This document shows positions 1 to 5,156 of a stretch of 12,461 nucleotides of DNA, piece after piece. Each line of letters opens with the position of its first letter. Positions within the stretch are counted from its first letter, which is position 1. The notes beneath the pieces are model-generated. The model saw only the letters and a list, made by a program, of their open reading frames with translations. It had not been told where the DNA came from and searched no databases. The stretch covers positions 1 to 12,461 of the forward strand of contig DASQVO010000057.1 in the NCBI GenBank assembly GCA_035640715.1. The letters run 5' to 3'. The position numbers were made by a program, and so were the translations under genes. Source of the DNA: DASQVO01 sp035640715 (GTDB lineage: Bacteria; Actinomycetota; Actinomycetes; Streptosporangiales; Streptosporangiaceae).

Positions 1-314
1 GGCCATCCTGCGGCCTGCATCGTGGCCGGGCTGGCCGCGCTGGCGTCGGCAGCCTGCCCCGCGCCGGAATGAGCGGACCCGGAATGAGCGGCAGCCGGCC
101 GTGCCCCCGTGAGCCCTGTGAACTGCACAAGCGCTGTGAGACCGGACGCGGCGACGATGACCGCGACGGCGGCCACGGCCAGCTGGCGTCTCCCAGATGC
201 CGTGCTCAGCCTGCGTCTCCCGGGTGCTGTGCCCAGCCAACCTCTCCCAGGTGCTGTGCTCAGCCGACCTCTCCGGGGTGCGCTCAGCCGGCGTCTCCCG
301 GGCGCTCTTCCCAC
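1..314 (-). CDS. 5' part of a second exported protein sharing the muramidase N-terminus (runs off left edge)
   Basis: Reading leftwards from a GTG at 314, the minus strand stays open to the window edge (about 104 codons). The ribosome site AGGAG lies 5 nt before the GTG, exactly as in the downstream muramidase gene. The first ~63 residues are an arginine-rich cytoplasmic tail built of repeats with the pattern G-R-R-x-L-S-T-A-P, followed by a hydrophobic segment (LAVAAVAVIVAASGLTALV). They are a paralogue of residues 1-40 of the GH25 protein encoded at 597-1739. After the hydrophobic segment the similarity stops and the visible sequence is Ala/Ser/Gly/His-rich linker. The catalytic part is outside the window, so a second GH25 enzyme is only a guess; it could be a different exported protein sharing the leader. 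Confidence 0.6.
   Translation of the reverse strand, partial: MGRAPGRRRLSAPRRGRLSTAPGRGWLGTAPGRRRLSTASGRRQLAVAAVAVIVAASGLTALVQFTGLTGARPAAAHSGSAHSGAGQAADASAASPATMQAAGW
180..299 (-). repeat. 27-bp in-frame tandem repeat, longer copy
   Basis: Read on the minus strand, a 24-nt unit (299-276) is followed by three 27-nt units (275-249, 248-222, 221-195) and a partial unit (194-180). Each begins GGGAGA or CGGAGA and contains a CTGAGC or CTGGGC core. They encode the Arg-rich nine-residue repeat before the hydrophobic segment. The muramidase copy has two fewer 27-nt units. Confidence 0.85.
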
Positions 315-474
315 GACTGCTCCTCGCGTTCATGCAGCACCCAGGATCCGGGCAACGGGATCCGGCGGCTGCGCCAGCTCAACCTGAGTCGGCGCCGTAT
401 GCTCCGCGTGCCCGCAGTCCCCCTGCCATCGTCGCCGCGGGGAGCGTATCAGGCATATCGCCACGTCTGTACAC

Positions 475-514
475 AAAAACGCAAATGTTAACCCTGGGCC
501 CGCCGGGCCCAGGG
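475..514 (-). terminator. Rho-independent terminator of the GH25 gene
   Basis: CCCTGGGCCC (492-501) and GGGCCCAGGG (505-514) form a perfect 10-bp stem with a 3-nt loop. On the minus strand the stem is followed by TTAACATTTGCG and TTTTT. It lies about 83 nt past the stop codon of the muramidase gene. The matching place in copy B (about 1918-1936) has a mismatched stem and no T tract. Confidence 0.7.
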
Positions 515-596
515 TGGCTGCGTCACGGGGCCGCTACCGTGCCAGCGCGGCATCGCGAAAGTTAGCGGGAATGCCCGGCCAGCGCGCTGAGCGAGT

Positions 597-1739
597 TCAC
601 TTGGAGACGGCGCTGCCGATGGTGTTTTGCAGGGTGCCCGGGTTGGCGTTGACGTAGCTGATGTCCACCTCACCCGTGGTGGCGATGCCGGGAACCGTTC
701 CGGCGCTGGTGTACTGCCAGAGCGTCCAGCCTGGCCAGCCGGCCGGCAACGGCGGGCTGGAGACCGAGTAGGCGGCGACCCATAGCGGGTCCGAGCTGAA
801 CGCTGTGCTGTCGCCTGTGCAGGTGTCCCACCAGTCGGCCGTCGTGTAGATGATCGGCAGTTGGCCGGTCAGGCGCTGCACCTCGCTGTCGAACGCGCTG
901 ATCCAGGACACCATCTGGCTTGGCGTGAGGCCGTAGCACTCGTTGGTGTGGTCGCTGCTCGGGCCATACTCGATGTCCAACTCCAGTGGCAGGGTGGGGC
1001 CGCTGGGGGTGCCGTAACCGGCGTTCTGCATCGCATAGTCAGCCTGGCCGACGGCGGTGCCGACGTTCGGGATGGCGAAGTGGTAGCCGGCCACATACAG
1101 GCCAGCGGCCATAGCTGCCGCCATGTCAGAGGCGTAGTAGGGGTTGGTGTAGTAGTTCCCCTCGGTGGCCTTGATCGCCGCGAATTTATAGCCTGCGCCA
1201 GCGACCTGCGTCCAGTCGATGGGGGCGCCGTTCGGATACTGGCTGGACTTCGGATGCTGGAAGGCGGCCACGTCGACGCCCTGCAGCAGCGCACCCGACT
1301 TGCCGCCTGTGGTGACGGCGGGTGAGGCAACGGCGTGCCTTTCCGGCGCGGCGCTCGTGCCTGCCCGGCTGATGCGGCCGGTCCCGTCGAGCGGGCTGGA
1401 CAGCTGATGAAGAAGCTGCGGCGAGTGCGCGGCCCCGGCATTGAACCGCCCGGCCGCCGGTGACGTGCCCGGCCGTGAAGTGGTCATGACCGAGTCCAGC
1501 ACGCCGGCCACCGGGCGGGACATCCGTACGGTGGCGGAGGACAACGGCGCTGACCCGCTCGGGAGGCGCGTGGCCTCAGGGTGCCCGGGCGCCAAGCGCG
1601 CGGCAGCGAAACCGGCCACGCCGAACGCGGCGACGATGACCGCGACGGCGGCCACGGTCAGCTGGCGTCTTCTCGGTGCTGTGCTCAGCCAGCGTCTCCG
1701 GGGTGCGCTCAGCCGGCGTCTCCCGGGCGCTCTTCCCAC
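597..1739 (-). CDS. GH25 family lysozyme-type muramidase, exported
   Basis: 380 residues. The enzyme should cut the beta-1,4 link between N-acetylmuramic acid and N-acetylglucosamine in peptidoglycan, outside the membrane. Residues 1-27 are an Arg-rich tail and 28-48 a hydrophobic signal or anchor segment. Residues 49-150 are a Ser/Pro/Ala-rich linker and 152-375 the GH25 domain. Visible family motifs are GVDVAAFQ (D156), FAAIKATEG, YVAGYHFA, LELDIE (catalytic D255 and E257), LPIIYTT, LWVAAY and WTLWQYTS with VDISYVN near the end. The GTG start is chosen because AGGAG stands 5 nt upstream and the same start is conserved in the paralogue at 314. An RRRQL stretch before the hydrophobic core could be a loose twin-arginine motif, but Sec export is equally possible. 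Likely role: cell-wall remodelling or lysis of competitors; the sequence does not say which. Confidence 0.92.
   Translation of the reverse strand: MGRAPGRRRLSAPRRRWLSTAPRRRQLTVAAVAVIVAAFGVAGFAAARLAPGHPEATRLPSGSAPLSSATVRMSRPVAGVLDSVMTTSRPGTSPAAGRFNAGAAHSPQLLHQLSSPLDGTGRISRAGTSAAPERHAVASPAVTTGGKSGALLQGVDVAAFQHPKSSQYPNGAPIDWTQVAGAGYKFAAIKATEGNYYTNPYYASDMAAAMAAGLYVAGYHFAIPNVGTAVGQADYAMQNAGYGTPSGPTLPLELDIEYGPSSDHTNECYGLTPSQMVSWISAFDSEVQRLTGQLPIIYTTADWWDTCTGDSTAFSSDPLWVAAYSVSSPPLPAGWPGWTLWQYTSAGTVPGIATTGEVDISYVNANPGTLQNTIGSAVSK
1659..1724 (-). repeat. 27-bp in-frame tandem repeat, shorter copy
   Basis: On the minus strand this is a 24-nt unit (1724-1701), one 27-nt unit (1700-1674) and a partial unit (1673-1659). 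It is the counterpart of the longer array at 180-299 and codes the Arg-rich tail of the muramidase. Confidence 0.8.
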
Positions 1740-1995
1740 GACTGCTCCTCGCGTTCATGCAGCACCCAGGATCCGGATAACGGGATCCGGCGGCTGCGCC
1801 AGCTCAACCTGAGTCGGCGCCGGACGCTCCGCGTGCCCGCAGTCTCCCGTGCCTCCGTCGCCAAGGGGAGCGTATCAGGCATATCACCAGGTCAACAGGA
1901 ATATGCGAACACGTGAACTTCGAGCCCGCCGGGCCCAAGAGTTGCGTCACAGGCCGCTGCCGTGTTGGCGTGGCATCGCGAAAGTTAGCGGGAAT
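1740..1995 (-). promoter_or_regulatory. Conserved 5' leader of the muramidase gene
   Basis: About 256 nt without a gene on this strand. It is preserved in the other copy (315-572), although it is non-coding. A 21-bp block is identical in both copies (1865-1885 and 439-459). A TTGACC on the minus strand at 1895-1890 could be a -35 box, but no well-spaced -10 box is clear: TACGCT is only 15 nt away. Closer to the start codon, two GGATCC sites (1769-1774, 1783-1788) can pair into a short hairpin, again conserved in copy A (344-349, 358-363). The ribosome site AGGAG lies 5 nt before the GTG. A structured regulatory RNA is possible but not shown. Confidence 0.45.
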
Positions 1996-2032
1996 TGACC
2001 TCTTCCCCGCCTGCGGCAAGGTCATGACCAGC

Positions 2033-2038
2033 TAGAGT
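2033..2038 (+). promoter_or_regulatory. Candidate -10 box of a leaderless transcript
   Basis: TAGAGT fits the actinobacterial TANNNT -10 consensus and ends 7 nt before an ATG at 2046. That is the spacing expected when transcription starts on the A of the start codon. No convincing -35 box stands at the usual distance; TTGACC at 1995-2000 is too far away. Confidence 0.4.
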
Positions 2039-2045
2039 GGCGCGC

Positions 2046-2222
2046 ATGCCGGAGACAGACAATGATCCGAGCGGAAGCACCGCGAGCTTCCGCGCCTTCG
2101 CGCAGCGGTCCGACGATGAGGTGGTGTCCGGGAGGCGCGCGCCGGCCAACCGGGCGGTCATCATTGCGGTCGTCGTCGTATGCGTCGCGATCGTGATCGG
2201 CATCATCGCCGCGATGGGGTAG
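2046..2222 (+). CDS. Small single-pass membrane protein, unknown function
   Basis: 58 residues. The N-terminal ~36 residues are polar and partly acidic, followed by Arg-rich RRAPANR. The rest, to the C-terminus, is one transmembrane helix of about 21 residues rich in Val and Ile (VIIAVVVVCVAIVIGIIAAMG in part). The positive charges just before the helix predict an N-inside, tail-anchored topology. The ATG is preferred over the in-frame GTG at 2037, because that GTG lies inside the likely -10 box and neither start has a good ribosome site. The gene diverges from the muramidase and converges with the LacI-type gene. I recognise no family. The composition (charged half, then a clean helix) supports a real gene, though a short frame in GC-rich DNA can arise by chance. 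Confidence 0.6.
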   Translation: MPETDNDPSGSTASFRAFAQRSDDEVVSGRRAPANRAVIIAVVVVCVAIVIGIIAAMG

Positions 2223-2276
2223 CCCACGTAGGCGGGGAGTGAATACTGCCCCGGCGCCCGTTCGTCTGCGTAGCGG

Positions 2277-3347
2277 TCAGGCTGGCGGGATCTCGCCCGA
2301 CCCGCGCATGATGAGCCGGGTTGCGAGCTCGATACGCTGGGTCGGACTGTGGTCGCCGGCTAGCCGCCCGTAGAGCAGTTCGGCCGCCCTGCGGCCCATC
2401 TCCGCCGGGTCCTGCGCGACGACGGTGACACCGGGGCTGAGCAGGTCGGCAAGCTCGAAATCATCGAATCCGACGAGCGCGAGCCGCCAGCCCGCCGTGG
2501 CGATCTCGCGCAGGGCCAGCACGGTGATCCGGTTATTGCCGCAGAAGATGGCCGTGACCGGCGAAGGCCCGGCCAGCATCCGGCTGAGCGTATCCCTGAT
2601 GACCGGCTGCCCGGGCTTGGCCATGGACACCCACGAATCCTGGACCTCGATGCCCGCGTCGGCCATCGCCTTCACGTACCCCTGGCGGCGCTGGACCGCG
2701 GTGTAGATGTTCGGGTCGTCACCGATGAACCCGATCCTGCGGTGCCCCTGGCTGATCAGGTGCGCCACGCCCGCCCGGGTGCCGCCGACGTTGTCGGCGA
2801 GCACCGCGTCCGACTCGATCAGCCCGGCCGGCCGGTCCACGAACACCGGCACGACACCGGCGGCGATTTCTGGCAGCAGGTACCGGTGGTCACCCGATGC
2901 GGGAATGACGATCAGGCCGTCGACCCGGCGCGCGCACAGCGCGAGGACGAGTTCCTGCTCGCGCTGCGGATCCTCGTCGCTTGACCCGGTGAACAGCAGT
3001 GAGCCGTTCAAGCGTGCCACCTCTTCCACGGCACGGGAGAGCGCGGAGTAGAACGGGTCGCCGATGTCCTCCATGATCAGCCCGATGGAGGCGGTCTGGC
3101 CCTTACGCAGCAGCCGGGCACTGTCGTTGCGCCTGAAGCCAAGCTCGCTGATCGCGTTACGCACACGGCTCGCCGTTTCCGGCGTCACGCCGGGCTCGTC
3201 GTTGACAACCCGGGATACCGTCTTGAGCGCCACCCCGGCCCGTGACGCCACGTCTTTCATGGTCGGCCGGCCGCGGCCGTTCCGCGTAATGGGCTCGATG
3301 TGCCCGGCCGGCGCGTTCGGGCCGTCGCTGTCACGCTCGCTGATCAT
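2277..3347 (-). CDS. LacI/GalR-family transcriptional regulator
   Basis: 356 residues from the ATG at 3347. A 29-residue polar N-terminal tail precedes the helix-turn-helix domain (about 30-75: MKDVASRAGVALKTVSRVVN, with the standard VSRVVN recognition helix). A hinge follows (about 71-85, with LGFRRNDSARLLR), then a periplasmic-binding-protein-like effector domain (about 86-350; GLIMEDIGDPFYS, VDGLIVIPA, HRRIGFIGDD, LVGFDDFELADLLSPGVTVVAQDP). Such proteins bind palindromic operators as dimers and let go or bind when a small molecule, usually a sugar, docks. The effector cannot be told from sequence. The start is chosen because GGGAAG lies 5 nt upstream. An in-frame TTG at 3494 would add 49 Arg-rich residues unlike the family, and the ATG at codon 30 would give 327 residues. 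It is transcribed away from the permease pseudogene, so it may have controlled that gene as well as itself. Confidence 0.93.
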   Translation of the reverse strand: MISERDSDGPNAPAGHIEPITRNGRGRPTMKDVASRAGVALKTVSRVVNDEPGVTPETASRVRNAISELGFRRNDSARLLRKGQTASIGLIMEDIGDPFYSALSRAVEEVARLNGSLLFTGSSDEDPQREQELVLALCARRVDGLIVIPASGDHRYLLPEIAAGVVPVFVDRPAGLIESDAVLADNVGGTRAGVAHLISQGHRRIGFIGDDPNIYTAVQRRQGYVKAMADAGIEVQDSWVSMAKPGQPVIRDTLSRMLAGPSPVTAIFCGNNRITVLALREIATAGWRLALVGFDDFELADLLSPGVTVVAQDPAEMGRRAAELLYGRLAGDHSPTQRIELATRLIMRGSGEIPPA

Positions 3348-3570
3348 GACTGCTTCCCCGGGTTCCTCTCGTCGTGCTGCGAGAACGTCGGGCTGGCCGC
3401 GTGCCTGCGTCGACGTCGTGCGCCGCGTCTGCCGCGTGATCGGTGCCTCGCCTTGCGGTCGTCCCCGTGCGGCCTGACGCGCGTCTTCCGGCAATAGGAC
3501 GTGCCCGCCCGGGCTGCGGTTCCCCCCAATACCAGTGGGCTACAAAGCGAGGCGTCGCGGCGAATGCGAC

Positions 3571-3600
3571 ATTCTCTTCCCAGTTTCGCTGTGACGTCAA
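3571..3600 (-). promoter_or_regulatory. Candidate promoter and operator of the LacI-type gene
   Basis: On the minus strand, TTGACG (3600-3595) and GAGAAT (3576-3571) are separated by 18 nt, which fits a housekeeping promoter. The perfect 8-bp palindrome TGACGTCA (3592-3599), with the central CG typical of LacI-family operators, overlaps the -35 box, so binding there could give autorepression. This rests on pattern alone. Confidence 0.35.
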
Positions 3601-3783
3601 ACCTGAAATGTCAATACTTGTGCTTATCGGGCGGTTCCGTTGCCAGCTATGTTCGGTTTCGCGGATCTATATGACAGTCCTGTGGCTGTCCTGAGGATTC
3701 GGCCGGTTCCGTGCAGGTTCCGGAAGGGTAAGGTCGCAAGTCTAGTACCTGGTAGCGATAATCGGCGGGCCCGGCCACTGCCT

Positions 3784-3804
3784 GCTTTCAGGAAAGCGCT
3801 CTTT
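3784..3804. promoter_or_regulatory. Candidate LacI-family operator upstream of the permease
   Basis: GCTTTC (3784-3789) and GAAAGC (3792-3797) form an inverted repeat with a 2-nt spacer. They overlap GAAAGCGCTCTTT (3792-3804), which resembles the GAAAGCGCTTTC pattern recognised by many LacI/GalR proteins, apart from one extra base. It sits about 120 nt before the permease start and opposite a LacI-type gene. No binding evidence exists. Confidence 0.35.
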
Positions 3805-3922
3805 GCGCGGTAATTGTCCTTGTGCGCAGTTTCCTGGGCGCTGTCAGTGATCGCGGCATGAGGATTTCCCGGTATAAGGGCCGCGCGCACGGTAACCGCG
3901 CCGGCGTGCTTGTATGTGCTTG

Positions 3923-4385
3923 ATGACGACGAGTGATGCGACGGCGGCGGTCCGGGCCGCGAGCGCAGAAGAGGAAAAGCACCGGCTGACCGCCCTGGAG
4001 GGCATCGCCGCGCTGTCGCTGGATGCCCTGTCCTCGGTGGCCTACGGGCCCGAGGCGATCCTGATCGTCCTCGTCGCGGCCGGCACGGCCGGGCTGCGGT
4101 ACGCGCTGCCCATCACGATCGCGATCGTGGTCCTGCTCGCCGTGCTGGTGATCTCCTACCGCCAGGTCATCGAGGCGTTTCCCGGCGGCGGCGGTATCCA
4201 AGGACAACTACTTGCCGCACCTGTTCCACCTGCGGGCCGAACGCCAAGTGCACCGCTACGGAGTGATGGTTCTGGCACTGGCGGCCGCGGCGCTGCTGGT
4301 CGCCGTGCAGGGCAACACGCAGGCGCTGGTGCCATTGTTCGCCGTCGGCGTGTTCGTGGGCTTCACGCTCTCCCGAGGCGGGCTA
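3923..4385 (+). pseudogene. Broken APC-superfamily amino acid permease
   Basis: The first part (3923-4196) reads in one frame as the N-terminus of an APC-type permease: EEEKHRLTALEGIAALSLDALSSVAYGPEAI (in part), two hydrophobic stretches, then YRQVIEAFPGGGG. Intact relatives continue through many more helices. Here the next recognisable piece is SKDNYLPHLFHLRAER, then RYGVMVLALAAAALLVAVQG and PLFAVGVFVGFTLS, which belongs near the end of the membrane domain. That piece is in another frame (from 4197). So an internal segment of probably several hundred codons is deleted, with a frameshift at the junction. The gene then ends abruptly at about 4375-4385, where kdpE's last codons begin on the other strand, so the 3' end is also gone. 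Both halves remain free of stops, so the damage looks recent. Fragments could still be translated, but a working transporter is unlikely. Confidence 0.85.
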
Positions 4386-5156
4386 TCCGCTGGCCGGGCG
4401 GTCGTCCTCGGGGCCGGGCTGGTAACGGTAGCCCATGCCCGGCTCGGTGATCAGCCAGCGCGGGCGCGCCGGGTCGGGTTCCAGCTTGCGGCGGAGCTGG
4501 GCCATGTAGAGGCGGAGGTTCCCGGTGGCGTTGGCGTATCCGGGTCCCCAGACCTCCCTCAGGAGCTGCTGCTGGCTCATCAGCTTGCCGGGATGGCGGA
4601 GCAGCACCTCCAGCAGGTGCCATTCGGTCGGGGTGAGCCGGATGCCGGCGCCGGACTCCGGCGCGCCGCCGGAGCCGGCCGTGGAGGTGGCCGCAGCGGG
4701 CGAGCCCGCGGTCACCGGTGCCTGCCGCTCGACCCGCTTGGCGGCCAGGTCGACGATGAGGTCGCCGAGCCGGATGCTCGCCTGCTCTTCGGCGGCGCCG
4801 GAGCGCCGCACAGCGGCGCGCATGCGCGCCAGCAGTTCGTCCATGGAGAACGGTTTGGTCACGTAGTCGTCGGCGCCCGCGTCGAGTGCCTCGACCTTAT
4901 CGGCGCTGCCGGCCCGCCCCGAGAGGACGACGATGGGCGCGCTGGTCCAGCCACGCAGTCCCTGGATGACCTCAACACCCTCCAGGTCCGGCAGTCCCAG
5001 GTCGAGGATGACGAGGTCCGGCGGGTGGTGCCCGGCAACCTCCAGTGCCTCGGTGCCCGAGGCGGCGGTGTGCACCTCATACTGCCGGACCCGCAGGTTG
5101 ATCCGGAGCGCCCGCAGGATCTGCGGCTCATCGTCGACGACGAGGACCCGCGTCAT
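4383..5156 (-). CDS. kdpE: KdpE, OmpR-type response regulator of the potassium uptake operon
   Basis: 257 residues. It accepts phosphate from KdpD and activates transcription of the kdp operon at low K+ or high osmolarity. The receiver domain (1-120) shows the acidic pair DDE (8-10), phospho-acceptor D52 in LVILDLGLPD, S79 in VVLSG and K101 in DYVTKPFSM. A winged-helix DNA-binding domain (about 168-248) ends in RLTPTEWHLLEVLLRHPGK, GNLRLYMAQLRRKLE and ITEPGMGYRYQP. The Ala/Gly/Ser-rich linker (about 145-169) is longer than in E. coli KdpE (225 residues). The ATG overlaps the kdpD stop as ATGA (4 nt), which implies translational coupling. Its stop codon marks the point where the convergent permease remnant is cut off, and no terminator is evident there. 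Confidence 0.96.
   Translation of the reverse strand: MTRVLVVDDEPQILRALRINLRVRQYEVHTAASGTEALEVAGHHPPDLVILDLGLPDLEGVEVIQGLRGWTSAPIVVLSGRAGSADKVEALDAGADDYVTKPFSMDELLARMRAAVRRSGAAEEQASIRLGDLIVDLAAKRVERQAPVTAGSPAAATSTAGSGGAPESGAGIRLTPTEWHLLEVLLRHPGKLMSQQQLLREVWGPGYANATGNLRLYMAQLRRKLEPDPARPRWLITEPGMGYRYQPGPEDDRPASG

Larger units (their letters stand above)
142..572. repeat. Direct repeat copy A: leader plus N-terminal coding region
   Basis: This stretch aligns along its length with 1621-1995 in the same orientation. It covers the end of the previous transcription unit, the full 5' leader and the first codons of a minus-strand gene. Long blocks are identical or nearly so, including a 21-bp block at 439-459 and the stretch around 333-390. 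The 56-nt length difference is mostly two extra 27-bp coding repeats. The arrangement is that of a tandem gene or module duplication. Confidence 0.9.
1621..1995. repeat. Direct repeat copy B: leader plus N-terminal coding region of the muramidase
   Basis: Counterpart of 142-572. It includes codons 1 to about 40 of the muramidase gene and about 256 nt of upstream DNA. The right boundary is sharp: both copies share AAAGTTAGCGGGAAT and then diverge at once (572 in copy A, 1995 in copy B). The left boundary falls just after the coding of the hydrophobic segment. Confidence 0.9.
3348..3922. other. Divergent intergenic region between the LacI-type gene and the permease remnant
   Basis: About 575 nt with no supported gene. 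It is visibly less GC-rich than the genes in its central part (about 3540-3720), as expected for promoter DNA. It holds the candidate repressor promoter (3571-3600), the TGACGTCA palindrome (3592-3599) and the GAAAGC-type palindromes (3784-3804), listed separately. The 224 nt between the candidate -10 box and the chosen lacI-type start would be an unusually long leader. This leaves room for a nearer promoter or an upstream start. No clear ribosome site precedes the permease ATGs at 3914 and 3923. Confidence 0.5.

Noticed and set aside
69..491. A plus-strand frame with repeated Cys/Ala/Gln/Pro/Ser units (CAQPTSP type)
   Set aside because: The repeats are the antisense of the 27-bp Arg-rich repeat. 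The minus-strand frame has the ribosome site, the start shared with the paralogue and a hydrophobic segment.
2230..2256. Possible bidirectional terminator between the small membrane protein and the LacI-type gene
   Set aside because: GGCGGGG and CCCCGGC pair over only about five bases with an 11-nt loop and no T tract; too weak to call.
3624..3890. An 88-codon minus-strand frame in the divergent intergenic region
   Set aside because: No domain, hydrophobic pattern or clear ribosome site. It lies across the expected promoter and operator DNA of the permease.
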